The notes below the pieces were generated by a model. The model saw nothing but the letters and a program-made list of their open reading frames with translations, was not told where the DNA came from and made no database searches. Shown in pieces: positions 12,085 to 25,600 of a DNA stretch of 64,000 bases. Made by a program: the position numbers and the translations under genes. The stretch covers positions 61,342,181 through 61,406,180 of the forward strand of contig NC_134848.1 of NCBI RefSeq assembly GCF_965363235.1. Direction: 5' to 3'. The DNA is from Mytilus galloprovincialis. Taxonomy: Eukaryota > Mollusca > Bivalvia > Mytilida > Mytilidae. Numbering within the stretch: position 1 is the stretch's first letter; each line of letters begins with the position of its first letter.

Positions 12085-12151
12085 GTTCTGTCTTATTTGT
12101 TCTTTTGTGGAGAGTTGTCTCATTGGCAACCATACTGCATCGCCTTATTTG
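12085..12151 (-). mobile_element. Fragment of repeat A
   Basis: gagagttgtctcattggcaa and flanks, in what is probably the GPCR 3' UTR or just after it. Confidence 0.6.
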
Positions 12152-12295
12152 AAGTAGATGTTAAATTGGAGTGGGGTGGGTGGTAGTATTGTATTTGTTA
12201 AGTTGTATGTGCCTATCTAAAAACTGGGAGAATATATTATTCGGTTATTATTTTCGTATGAAATATATGCATGGCTACCGATTTTCGTAAGAAAA

Positions 12296-12301
12296 AATAA
12301 A
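12296..12301 (+). terminator. Possible poly(A) signal of the GPCR gene
   Basis: AATAAA about 265 bases after the GPCR stop. Other AATAAA-like sites exist near 12719, so the used site is uncertain. Confidence 0.35.
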
Positions 12302-12489
12302 TGATGCAGTTGGGGACGTCTGAATTCAAATTGTTCTGTTGAGACCCCTGTGAGATATAAGCAACGGAAGTGCGAAAGATGACACCAATACATATCTATT
12401 TCGGTTTAAATATGTGGTTATATGTTCCATAGTGTTTGAATATATGTAATAAAACATGTATTAACACAAATACCGATCTATTAGGTATA

Positions 12490-12600
12490 CACCATAAAGG
12501 GGGAAGTCCATAAAACCAAACAAAATCTAACGTTAGACTATTTCAACCAATGGAACGAATCGAAAACTACTGTCATATTCATGACTTGGAACAGGAGGGG
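12490..12600 (-). mobile_element. Fragment of repeat B
   Basis: Contains actgtcatattcatgacttg and an upstream caaacaaaatctaacg block shared in part with other minus-oriented copies. Confidence 0.5.
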
Positions 12601-12726
12601 CGAAACTCTGTTATTTCATTGTGTTTACTTCTTGTGGCTTGTGTCTGTTTTGCCTTGATCTTTTATTAATGTAATATGATCTTTGTATTTATACCTATAT
12701 ATTGTAAAACACTTTGTAAATAAAGA

Positions 12727-13078
12727 ATAGAATAAGCAAAATGTATCAATCTATTTAAACTAACATAAAAAGTATTAAAATAATTCAATCTATAAACAGC
12801 ATTTAGAATGGTTAAATATTGATACAATTTAATTGGCTATAACAGAACTTACTGCCTTGTTAGTTTGGTGAAAGCATGTTTGTCGCTAGTTCGAGAGGTC
12901 GTTGGTTAGAATAAGCAAAATGTATCAATGTATTTAAACTAACATAAAAGTATTAAAATAATTCATCTATAAACAGCATTTAGAATAGCTAAATATTGAT
13001 ACAATTTAATTGGCTATAACAGAACTGGTTGGTTTGGCGATAGCATGTTTGTCGCTAGTTCGAGAGGTCGTTGGTTAG
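12727..13078 (+). repeat. Tandem duplication of about 180 bp
   Basis: Units 12727-12907 and 12908-13078 share agaataagcaaaatgtatca at the start and gttcgagaggtcgttggtta at the end, with few differences and small indels between them. Confidence 0.85.
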
Positions 13079-13250
13079 AACTCAAGCCAGGTCAAATAAC
13101 AATTTCAAATTTGGAATTTGCTGCTTTTTTGCTAAACACGCGTAATTCAGGAACTGAGCATAGACTGGTGGGCTAGTAGTCAGTATAATATGTTCGGGAA
13201 GAGTGACTCAATTTTACGCAATTTATTGTCCACACTCCGAGATGAAGGTG
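13030..13250 (+). mobile_element. tRNA-like SINE or related repeat
   Basis: ggcgatagcatgtttgtcgc followed by agttcgagaggtcg looks like the internal B-box region of a Pol III element. The downstream segment (tttgctgcttttttgctaaa, cacgcgtaattc) is a repeat I recall from mussel DNA. It has no complete cloverleaf. Confidence 0.5.
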
Positions 13251-13255
13251 TTATA

Positions 13256-13360
13256 AAAAAGAAGATGTGGTATGATTGTCATTGATACAACTCTCCACAA
13301 GAGACCAAAATTACACTGAAATTAACAACTATAGTGTTATGTATACTATGGATACATTAT
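13256..13360 (+). mobile_element. Fragment of repeat A/D
   Basis: aagatgtggtatgattgtca and caactctccacaagagacc are the shared head of these families. Confidence 0.7.
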
Positions 13361-14762
13361 TATTCTTTTGATATTAATGTTCGTGGGTTGCATGGTATCA
13401 AGTCAGTCACAAATTTAAATGTTCAATGAATAACACATGTTATATATGCTTTGCACGCAGAGATTGGCAAAACTATAAAATCAGATACCAACGTAAATAC
13501 AAGTATTTCACAATTTACGATACAGATACCCAAATAAATAAGTTCACAGTTCTTCAATGACACTGTAACTAATTAACTTAAGCTATATCTAAAGTTCACA
13601 AGTAGTCTCTATATGGATTAAGTTTTAGTCGCTTTAGCGTTGAAGCTTGTGAATGAAGACAACAATTATTTTGTCATCAACACATACCTTCAAAAGGGCT
13701 ATAATAATAGAAAAAAATGGCAAACTTGAAAACTGACATTTCAGTAAGGGTCCCGCATGCACATTATTATGTGAGGCAAAGAGACAGAGGAATACACTGC
13801 ACATGTTTCATACGTGATGACACCAGCAATCAATTCAGGATGAGTTTTCCATGTTCTCTATTGATGTATGTTTTGTTAAAATGCAAGAACTATGCATTTT
13901 AGTGGGCAACCAATAGTTTTGACCCAGAATCATTTCGTATAATACATGTAATAACAAATATTTTATTTTGGTTTAAATCTCAATAAATTACATATGATTC
14001 TCAGAATCCTTTCTTAAAAAAAAACAATTTTGACTTGAGGAAAAAGTTTGGAATCCATATTATGCCTTTACGATATTTTAAGTTTTGATGACATCAAGCT
14101 ACATGAAGATGCATCTCAAAAATTGCGATTTTCTAACAAAAGGAAACAACTGCTCAAAATGTCTATATGGACAAACGTAGAAAGTGAAATATATATGGCT
14201 CACGCTTCTTCGCTGCAGAACCCTGATAAAAACAGATTTAAACGAGGGAAACAACTCTAACGAGTCTACTGACTTCTGAGAGGTATCTAAATATTTGGTG
14301 TGAATAAAATACATATTAGTGATCTTTACCCTCCACTTTTTATTTTCGTTGGATGGCATAAGAAAAAAGTGCATCAAAGAATACACACTGATTTAAACTT
14401 GATAACATAAACACGAGAGCAAACGAAGCAATAATTAACAAAACTGTAAATCAAATCCTATCAAAAACAAGCACAAAATACTTATCTACTGATTTCATTA
14501 AGCAACGTGAAAAGTATATGATACAAAAATGTTGAATTTTGTATGAGGTCATTGCAATTTATTTTAGCATAGTTATCTTTGCAAAACAAGTGTTTCTGTT
14601 TCAACCTTCAACTGATATGCTAAATATAAAAGATGTGGATAATACATTAATTTAAACAAAAACATAAATATTTAAAAAAAAAACTTGCTAATTTATTTAC
14701 TTTATACAAATTAAGAATATTTGTTGTAGGAATCAGTGTTGTACTTCACAGCGAAAGAGTTT
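13361..14762. other. No gene recognised
   Basis: Short open frames at 13717-13902 (+) and 14048-14260 (+) have no features of known proteins. The rest is AT-rich. Confidence 0.4.
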
Positions 14763-15080
14763 TTATGACCTAAAACCAGGAATTCGTATCTTCGTTTCCC
14801 ATTTTTGTAGACAATAATAAGTCGATGCAGTCAATCCTTCAATTGGGCATGGGGAATAGTAGTGTAAAGGGTAGAAAGTCAAAGGTTTTGATATTACTGC
14901 AAAATTGCATAACTGCTTTTTCAGACTTTGGAGTAGATCTTTGTAATGTTTAAGAATCCACATCTGATTGACACGACTCTTTGAACATATTTTATCACAA
15001 TTTATCTGACGACCATATCTTAATGTAGAAACAGTGCGAGTAGGAACATCAGATGGTTTGTCTAATTTATTAACGTCCCG
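14763..15080 (-). other. Unassigned open frame of about 104 codons
   Basis: Open from about 15078 down to a stop at 14763, containing a Met at 14963. It has several Cys, Trp and Tyr residues and lacks the low-complexity look of most chance frames here. It lies just downstream of the LU-Ig gene on the same strand, but its phase does not fit the weak alternative donor at that gene's end. I do not recognise it; chance is quite possible. Confidence 0.15.
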
Positions 15081-15538
15081 GCTATATGTTGTTCTTTATA
15101 AGTATTTTTGTGAATTTAATATAACCAGTATAAAGATGGGCTAAACCAGTTTCACGTCCCATAAAAAACCCGACAAAAAACAAATAAAAACAAAAAAAAA
15201 CAAACCAAAACATTATACAGAAAACAAGGTTTAGCATTTTACTAAATAAAACAAAGGTGCCATAAAAGAGAAAAAATAGTTCCGGTATTCCTAACAACAC
15301 TAAACATAAAAATAAAAAATCCACTGAAAGATATAATCGACTTGAGGAGGAGGGCCGATACTGCGACAACGACAAATGGAACATATATATGTTCATTTGT
15401 GACCCAAATGTTCTGCAAAGGTATTCATTATGCAGTTCATTAGTAATCATTAGTTTTTGTATGTTTTTTTGATAATTTGTTCTAGTATGTTTGTAAATCC
15501 TGCAGCTTCTTTCCATTTTCGAATTGTTTAATATCTTT

Positions 15539-15544
15539 TTTATT
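15539..15544 (-). terminator. Poly(A) signal of the LU-Ig gene
   Basis: AATAAA on the minus strand (tttatt on plus), 26 bases after the stop codon. It implies a very short 3' UTR; other signals further downstream could also be used. Confidence 0.55.
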
Positions 15545-15569
15545 GAAGAAGTGAATAATATATGTGCTT

Positions 15570-16605
15570 TTAACTTCCGTGAATTTCGAATATCTTTGTT
15601 GTTGCTCCTAACGCATTGGTAGCCTTACACCGATATACACCATCGTTTGATCTTGCAAAATTATGTATAGTGATCCCATCTTGACCAACCATTGTATTTG
15701 CTTGGGCAAAACCCTGAAATATAGTCAGAACATTAATTTCAATAAACAGTCCCGATCTTGTTGAAGGGCAAATAACTCGTTCTGCAAAAAATAAAAACTT
15801 CCAGTAACTGTCGATATAAATTACATGTTCAGACAAACTTTGGATGTTTTATCTTAATTTTCGGTTTGATTTCATGTTCTTACTCCATTCAAATTGAACC
15901 CTTTAAGTTTAGTTTACAAGGGTACAAGTACAAGGATATTTTGTAAGAACAAAGTTTGCGTTTTGAAATTTCTACAAAAACTGCTTATGTTATATGACTC
16001 TGTAAAATGCCTCTTTCATGTTTTATATAATAAATATTAATGTTGTCGTCATTTGTTTTGTATACCCGATGTTTTGTACGTTTCAATGAACCGAATATTT
16101 TGACGTTAAGTTATCATGTACTCGATACTGATCAGATAAAAAGAAACAAAAAAAAGTAAATTTAAAATACCGAACTAAAATGTAAAATTTCACGAGGGGG
16201 GGGGGGGGGGGGGGGTGGTCAATAACAACTGACAAAATCAAACACCAGACTTCATCAAACAACGTAACGAATGAAAAACAACTGTCATATTCCTGATTTG
16301 GTACATACATTTCCGAAGAGAAAGGTCGGTTAAACCTGGTATATAGCTAGTTTAACTTCTAACTTGTATAACATTTATAAATGGCTCAGTTATATTAACA
16401 AATGTGTTTGTATGTAAAAAAAAACCGTGTTTTTAGGATGGGATAAAAAATGAAAAAAAATATATACATAAGAGTTAGCATACTTTTACTGCAATTTGTA
16501 TTGATGGTTTTGGGTATCCAGTAGCTATACATTGCGCAGTAACAGTGGTATTGTAGTGAATAGTTTTTGGAGAGATTCGTACCTCTAAAATCGTTGGAGG
16601 GATCT
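15570..16605 (-). CDS. Exons 25-26: Ig domain 6 and C-terminus with stop
   Basis: Exons 16484-16605 and 15570-15713. The motifs VTAQCIATGYPKP and NDGVYRCKATNALG supply the conserved cysteines. Ile takes the place of the core Trp, and Ala precedes the B-strand Cys at -2. The protein stops at EIHGS with TAA, so nothing follows the Ig fold: no membrane span, no GPI-type tail. A poly(A) signal lies 26 bases further on. An alternative donor at the last codons (GTTAAA) would be weak, so this is taken as the true end. Confidence 0.88.
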
Positions 16606-19600
16606 CTGCAATGTAATAATTTTAGAACACTCCAATAAATAATTAAAGGGGTACAAAACACATATAAAGATAAAACTTTAAAAATCAGCTGATCCCAACT
16701 ATTAGTAAAGAAGAATTAAAGAGGGACAGTAAAACTCATAGATCGAAAATAAACTGACAACGTCATGGCTAAAAATAAAAAGACAAACAGACAAATAATA
16801 GTACAGAAACAACATAGAAAACTAAAGACTAAAATGAATTTCTTTTCTTTAAATGATCAAAATGGTTTTAAGTTGATATATTCCCAATCAAATAATCCCG
16901 GTAAAGTGTTCTGTTCAAATTCATTTAAATGTTTACACATTTGTAAACAGGTAAAAGTTAATATTTTGTCAACACGTTTACAAAAATTGAACGAGTAAAA
17001 GCTATTCTAGTCAAAAAGAGTTGCGTACTTATTTAAACTAAAACTGATCAGACAATCCCGTTATAGACGGTTATTTAAAAACAGGTAGAACTGGTCAGAT
17101 AATACCGTTATAGACGGTTATATAAAAACAAGTAAAACTGGTCAGACAATCCCGTTATAGACGGTTATATAAAAACAGGTAAAACTGGTCAGACAATCCC
17201 GTTATAGACGGTTATATAAAACAGGTAAAACTGGTCAGACAATCCCGTTATAGACGGTTATATAAAACCAGGTAATGCAGTCAATATAAAGCATTTTATC
17301 AAATTCAGGAAGTCAAGTGAAAACTCTATACAAGAAGTAAAATATTATAAGAGATCCTTGTGTTATTTTACATCTATCTTTTTTTGGAATTCCCTTTTTT
17401 TTGTGCCAACAATTTGCTCTGTTGAATGTTTTTATTAACATTGGGGATTATAATTTATTTTTATATTGACGTTGTTTTTGTCATTTTATTTTCTTTCAAA
17501 ACAGCGTTTAAGATCGTTTTACGTAGTTATTAATCGTTATATGCGATTTCATTATAACTATCTTGTTTTAAGTATAAAAATAAATAGATGTGGTACTATT
17601 GACAATGAGACAACTCTCTACAAGATATCAAAATGACACATACATTAACAATTATATGTATCCTCTAGTATACCGTTGTACAAGTGTCGATTGATTTTTT
17701 TTGTACTGACTATTCGTTTACCAATTGTGAGAACACTGTCCGAGTTTAGAACTTCGGATAAATATTAGGAAAACTCCAACAAACAGACATTTAGGAAACA
17801 GAGGAGGTATATACATGTAGTTATATTCTTATGAGTTTTTTTGAATTTGTATTGTAATTGTACACAATTCTAATTGCATGTCAATATCCGAGCCGATTTT
17901 AAATTTTGTTAGTTTCTTAAAAACATGTTGGCTGTATGTTCATCTTTACAAGTATTTTTACATATATATTAGTTCACGCATCATTGTAAATATAAAGGAA
18001 TTTGATGAAACTGTCAACAAATTGAGAGGTTTAGTGCTATAAAACCAGGTTTAATCCATCATTTTCTACATTTTAAAATGCCTGTACCAAGTCAGGAATA
18101 TGACAGTTCTTGTCCAATCGTTTTGGATGTGTTTTGTCATTTGAATTTGCCATGTGATTATGGACTTTCCGTTTGGATTTTTCTCTGTGAGTTCAGTATT
18201 TTTGTGATTTTACTTTTTTTTTTAATTTGTTCATTTGAGTTGCTGTCTCCTATATATCAAATAGGGTGGTTTTATATTTTGAACAGGTTGTTGCGTATTG
18301 TTCTGTTTCACCATATATTATTGTTTTACTTACTTGGTCCCTCCACGCGAACTAGTTTTGAAGAATTTCCAGCCAAATTAGACGCCACACATCTATAATC
18401 ACCGTTGTTAGCAACACTGAAGTTTGCTATGATCAAAGTATGTCCTTGACTGTTAACATTTCCCGGAACATTTGAGTCTATCTATAGGTTGATAAAAATA
18501 TTGATATGCTTAATATATAGTTAGGCAAATTAACAATATTCAAAGCATTACAAATGCAGGAAAATTGTTAATGTAGGACATGGAATTCATTTGTTCAGTA
18601 CATAAATAAATATACCGATCCTTCCCCCGAAAAAGACCCACCATGAACAACCATAATGTACATTTCTAATTATAATATTGACGTCTCATCGACATTTGCA
18701 GATATGTTTTGCCTTAAAAAAAAAAACAAATAAAAGATAAATCAAATAATTAACACACATAATTAGACATTTAGCTTCGCAGATATACATAATGTGTAAC
18801 TTGGTAATATATCAAATCTATTAATCTGTTTATTGCAAGTCAAAATACCTAATTAAACGTTAAAAGAGAGACACAAGACATCAAAGGAAGAATCAAAGAA
18901 TATGATGACAAAATCAGAAAACATATCAACAGATGATCATCAAAAATTAGTTAGGGACGACATCAAAAGATCGATGTAGGATAAAAAACTTAAATCGTAA
19001 ATATTCTTAACGATTCGTGACAACACGTAAGCAGTGTAAATAGTGTGGGGATGAGGGGTCAACATTGCTGCTAGTTTTGTTAATCCAAAATCGATTTTAC
19101 CTATATCCATATAGGTAAATCATTTTTTCCCAAATTAAGTTAAAGGGGGGGGGGGGGGGGGTGTAAGTGAAAAAACTATGTGAATTAAGTTTTTTTTTAT
19201 CCTACATTGAACTTTTGATGTTGTCCCTTAAAAGTTCGTATCATTGGTGAGATATTTTTTTTATAATTAGCTTAAGAAGGCTTCAAAATACAACATTCCA
19301 CCCAACAAAATAAAGCATTATAGCGTTCATTATCACTGAGATAGTATATATATTTGTTTAGAGGCCAGCTGAAGGACGCCTCCGTGTGCGAGAATTTCTC
19401 GTTGCATTGAAGACCTGTTGGTGAACTTCTGCTGTTGTCTGTTCCATGGTCGTGTTGTTGTCTCTTTGACACATTCCCCATTTCCATTCTTAATTTTATC
19501 ATAATAGCAGTAGAAATATTTGCTAAAAATTGTTTTTTTTATATTTGTTTCTTTAATATAAAGACGTATAACGTTTCATGTTGTTACCTTGGATTGAAAA

Positions 19601-22600
19601 TAAATATCTGGTTTTGGTTCACCTGATGCTTGGCATGTAATATGTATAGTACGTCCGTAAGTAACATGTGTTGGGTTAATCTCAATACTTATATTTGATG
19701 GAAGTGTTACCTCTGTAAAGAAATATACATCATAATGTATGTCAAATCCATACACAGATTTTTTTACGACTCCTTACGAATCGCACAAATTCAAGGGTCC
19801 TTGCAATTTGATCACTTTGTCGAACAATTTAAAGGTTGATACGAGTTTTTAGATGTATTTGCCGCAACATGTCACGATTAGTAACAAGCTTTCATGGATA
19901 ACTACGAACAACTAATGAGCTTTTTATGGATCGAAGCGAGTTTATCACGGAATGTTTCTATTCATCGAAGCGTTTACCTGTGGTTTAAGACCTGCTTACG
20001 TGTTGTCACGAATCGTTACGAGTATTTACGATTTAACATGTTTTAACCTTTTCCCATATCGTTTTCAATATGTACGAAAGTATAATTAGGAATACGTAAA
20101 TTAAACATAGTGTATGCATAACTACACGTCATCTGCTTACCCTTCCGAGATCACCCCTAGTTTTTTGTGGGGTTCGTGTTGCTTATTCTTTAGTTTTCTA
20201 TGTTGTGGCATGTGTTCTATTGTTTTTCTGCTTGTCTTTTTTCATTTTTAGCCAGGCGTTGTCAGTTTATTTTTGATTTATAAGTATGACTGTCCCTCTG
20301 GTATCTTTCGTCCCTCTTTTAAGTGCTAGTTATATCTGTTAAAACTCCTTTAAGCCATCGTAAACGATCCAAATGAAATTGTTAGCATCACGAAATCTCT
20401 CGTTTTATCCATAAGATAGAATGTTCCGTAGTTGTCGTTTGTTGATGGAATCAGTACCTCTTTGGATAACTCGACTACTTTTCTAGACAATGAGCTTGTC
20501 AATTCATAAATAAGAGGCCAATGGAAGTAGGTTATTGATACTAACGGTATTAAAGGCTTGATCGCATTGAATAGCCACAAGTTGAAATACCACATGTTTA
20601 GATAGTCAGTAAGATAAATTCGTTACATAGTGTGATAGTTGCCTAATACGATTTCTCCAATTCTATGGAAATTTATCCCTTTCCGAACCCATTGTATAAA
20701 AAAAATAATCAACGTGTGGTTGCCGATGATCTTAAAAGATCATTGGATGCTTTTAAGGGTCATAACCTTTTTAGCTAACTGGATGAATCAAAATATGCTA
20801 GCAGGTGTTAATGAAATTGACAACTTCGTGGAATGTGAAAGGCATTCAAAGGGGATTTTCGTTAAACAAAAAAAGAAAACTCATGTTTTAATCGTTATAG
20901 GAACAGAATCTTACATAGTTACTCGATAGTTAAATTATAAACTTTAAAGTCCTCGCCGAGGTGATAATTTAACTATCTCGATTGGATAAATCCAATAATC
21001 CACTGGTATCAATGTAAGAATCTATAGATATATATATATGTAGTCAGTAAGTTCCATATAGGGATTTGAGCTCCGCTCTTATTCCATATAAAATTTACTG
21101 ACCCAATATATATCTTCTTAGTAGGTCAATACTAAACTATGTAACTAATAATATATATATATATATCAGAATATTCAACGCCATAATGATTTTCATTTTC
21201 GTTTCATTGCTATCAGAATCAAAGTCATACAATTTCAAAACTTCAATCGCAATAATAACACCATTAGTATTTTAACAATTCGACAATTGATACGCTAAAT
21301 GTGTATACTCTACAAAACAACGTATAACAATTATCAGATATTCAACCCTATTCAAATGTTTTCTTCTGACCATATGATGTTGTGAAAGCAGTTATTCTCA
21401 TTGAGAACTATACTCATCTCATTTAACGCAATAATGAGTTTGCAAATCATATATCTTTTGTTAATAAAATAAACAATATCACGTTTTTATGAACATGCTA
21501 AACCTAAACTTCATGTGATTAAAGAGGTCAAAAAGTAAAATATACAAAATATAAATGATACAACAATTTTATCTGAAGCCAATAGGAATTACAACCGTAT
21601 ACTTTATAATGTATAGCTTCTATTAAAGAAACATCTAGACACACCATTATTTGACAAAACACAGGCCACGTAGTTATATTTACATTCAATGTACAACCAC
21701 TAAAACAATGAATCGTAGATATAAAAGTAAAATCACAAAAATAGTGAACTCCGAAGAAAATAAAAACGGAAAGTCCCTTATCAAATAGTAAAATCAAAAG
21801 CTCAAACACATCAAACAATCGATCGAATTGAGAACAGCTGTCATATTGCTGACAGGGTGCAGACATTGGCTAATGAAGAAAGTTTTGTACAATTGAGGGT
21901 TGTTAGTCGTTTGACCTGTCTAAATATAATATAACGATACTTTGATAAATTATAGAAATTTAATATTTTTGATTGACTTCAATATCTTGAAAGCTTTATT
22001 TTTTGATAATTGTTTGTCGTTGCAGGGCTGTTGCTTTATATCTACATATCAATGGGTTTAATCTTAACGCCAGTCGATTCTTGTTTTTGTTACAAATATA
22101 AATTGAATGCAAAAGGTAACAGCAAGATGTGATACAAATTCAATAAATATATATATATTTTTTAATATTATTTGTGTTGCAGTTAATTTCACAGTTTTCA
22201 GATTCCATTTGACGTTTGATGTTGACGATGTAAAAGTCCATTAACATTCAACTATTCACGTACTTCAAAAGTTGAAAGCCTAGCAAGATATGTCGTGGCA
22301 AGCACAACTGTTGATATTGTAGGTTTTTTTCTCTTTATTAAATCAGAAATTAAGCATACTATTTTTTTTTTTATTTATTAATTTTTTCCGCAATAAGTTT
22401 AGTTTTTCACCAAGATAATAATTGACTTCAGTTAAGATAATGAATGCGTATATTGATTCTTTAAGTGTCGATGTATTAGAACTTAGATCGTCCATCACAT
22501 TAAAGGTGGAACGAGCTTACTAATTTATCTCTGAGGTTTTTCTCTACAAAATATGTAGGCAAGCGATCAATATATTAAGCCTTTTCCTTTTCAATAAAAG

Positions 22601-25600
22601 TCATTTATGTGTATGAAAGTCAATGATTATAAAGAACAGTGAATTTAGTCAGACTTGTTAACACATAGAAAATGGTATTGTTAGTTAATTTTAGTGAAAG
22701 TATTAGGTACCACCTTAAGTACAAGGTTTTCGATATTTTCCATGATTTCGTTTACGTTTTAGTATCGTCAATATTGAACAGCACCTAATGGTTTTTACTT
22801 AGTCTTAAACATGTCAAATACGGAAGAGGTGCTAACTTTATGCAATACATATTAAATTCGAGTACAAACTCAGCTTAAGTGACATTTATATCTACATATA
22901 TTTGGTATACTATTTTGTCAGTATTACTACATAGCGTCAATTAGAGAGATAGTATTGTTGTTACTTCTTAAACTTAAAAATGTAATTATCTGGCTGATTT
23001 TCATTTGTATTTTTATATACTAACGTGAAGGTTGAAGTTTGAAAATCCTTCCGTCTCTACCAAATGTATTTGATGCTTCACATCTATACATGCCGATGTT
23101 TTCTGACGTGAAATCACTAATAATGATTGAATTGTCGTGTACTTTAACGTTAGATGGTTTTCCAAAACTTGTCTGAAAACACAATAAACAGTATAGTGTT
23201 GATTGCAGATCTTCCTTACTTGTTGTAACTCGGGAATATCTAAAGTTAAACTCCGCCACATTTACCATGTAACTGTCCAAAGTCAGTAGCATGTAGTTTA
23301 GTGGTTGTCGTTGGTTCATGTCATTCATATGACTTTTTTTTGTGTTTTTCGTTAAGTGTTTTGTTAAAGATTAAGCTGTTAGTTTTGGTATTGTTTTTCT
23401 TATTGTTGAAGGGCATACGGCTGCGTATATTAGCCTGAATCAACTTTTTTTCGTATAAATATAGAAATAAAATATATTGAACAAAGTTTGTATTATATAA
23501 CCTGCTGTTAAGATGTAATGTAGATACCATGTTTTCCTTAGGCCGGACAAACTTACACTCAAGAATTATGTTTAAGGGCTATTATTCATAAAAAATTATG
23601 AACTTGCTTTTAAAAGTCAAGATATGGTGGCAGTTTGTACACATTGCCATTTTAAAATGTGTCAATAATTGAGAAAAAAAAAAAACATTAGCACAGTTAT
23701 TTAATCTTTAGTCTTACCATCACCATATACGTTATGTTTGGTTTCGGATTTCCAGTAGCTTTACATGTAACATTGACTGTATCACCGACGTAATAAATCT
23801 GTGGTTGAATAGAGATCATGACGATTGAAGGCTTTGATTCTGAAAAATGAATATATGAAAATATTTCAATTCTAGCGGATGATAGTTAATTATGAAAACA
23901 AATCATGACTCCCGAGGGTGACTTGGAAATATGATCATCTCTTGATGTCAGATTCACAGAACATGCATTGTAGAACCCTTTCGAGTTGGAATTGGGATCT
24001 TAATTCCGAAGCCTCGAACAGAGAGAATGCCACGGTCTATCAACTTTAAGATTCACGAAAGGGTACTTTTCGCAGCATGATTTTATTTTTTGCCATTATC
24101 CAACATACCATCATTTTCCAAGTGTTGTTCCAACTGTCTTGCCTATAATCCGGTCGATCCTTTATTATAGGACTTTTCGATTATATGTATTACTAATTTG
24201 GTACCGTTTAAACATACCCGCAATATTTGTCTTTGACCAATGATCAATCATTAATCAATACACAAATATTAAAGCATAATGATTCTTTAACTCGTGATAG
24301 GCCGGAGTTGACGTGACGTTACAATTCTTAGCAGTATTTACATAACGCTATACGAATTCACCGAACATCCTTGACGACATGGACATACTCCTATTGAGGT
24401 ATGAAGCTGTGTTAATGCTTAAAATTGATTTCCCTGATATATCATGCATTATTCTTCATATGAGCAATTTCGAGGTAAAATGGAGTGAAAATTTGCTAAT
24501 TCACTAAAAATGCAAATAGACACACCGATTGAACAATTCTCACATAAATTATAACATTTTCAAATACACAGAATGATTCATTGTCTATTTAAAATTTTGA
24601 ATTGACATTACTGAGATTTTTGGAGAGTACCTGGTTCTAACAGCACATACATTTTCAAATATGTAAATTTAATTCTCGTATATAGTATAATTGTTGCGTT
24701 TTAGGTAAGTGGTATCCAAACTTTCACTTTGAATTCAATGGCTACTTCGTCGATTAGTTTTCATATTAACATATTTTGTTAAGTATTGGTTATTCATTAG
24801 CTCTGTAGCATTCCGTAGATGTTGTTGGTGTTATCTGGCCTTTCAGTTATGCTACCTTTAACTTGTTTGTGTTAATATGTCTTCTGATTGAGTTGAGCCA
24901 TTTCAATTGATATTTTGCAGTGTTTCTTTCCATGTTGTGATGTTACACTATAGTTGTTACGTAATAGTGAAGGTTGGTAACAATTAAACGTTTAAAGTCA
25001 TGCATTTGTGTGCACCTGTCCTAAGTCAGGAATCTGATGTTCAGTGACTTTCTTTTGTTGATGTGGTTCATAAGGCTTTTTCGTTGCTTATTTTTATTTA
25101 TATAAAAATCAGACCGTTTGGTTTTCAGTTGAATTGTTTTACAATAATGGTAATATTTATGGCCCATTATAGCTTGCTGCTCCGTATGAACCAAGGAATG
25201 GTTTTGAAGGCGGTACTTCGACTTCGACATATACTGCTTAACTTTTGCTAATTGTGACTTGGATGGAGAGTTGTCTCAACTAATACCACATCGTCTAATA
25301 TCTTTATACATTGTTCTTACTTTTGTGCATGACATAAATTGAAATATCATCGCAACTAAGACGAATGACTAATAAATGGGACGTACAACGCTTTATTATA
25401 CCCTTATGCAACCCTAATATTATATTCAAAAGTGCCCAATCGCATTTTAGTCAAAATTTCAAGTCTTTTTATAGGTTAAATTGAGAACATATGGTTTGTT
25501 TGCCAAAACTACATCTATTTACAAGAGACCAAATGACGGTGATCATCGTAATCATGGGTGGTCATTCGTTTTTCAAAATGAGCAAAATGCAATAAAACAC

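Noticed and set aside
15082-15516. 144-codon minus-strand frame
   Set aside because: Highly skewed to Phe and Leu from AT-rich DNA, with no domain and no splice logic.
15570-15713. Membrane span or GPI anchor at the end of the LU-Ig protein
   Set aside because: The last exon ends right after the Ig G strand with a stop codon and a nearby poly(A) signal; no hydrophobic tail.
17041-17275. CRISPR-like array
   Set aside because: The whole 47-bp unit repeats without distinct spacers and the setting is an animal intron; it is a minisatellite.
20639-20929. 96-codon plus frame
   Set aside because: No recognisable motif, lies in a repeat-rich intron of the minus gene, and its length is ordinary for chance frames here.
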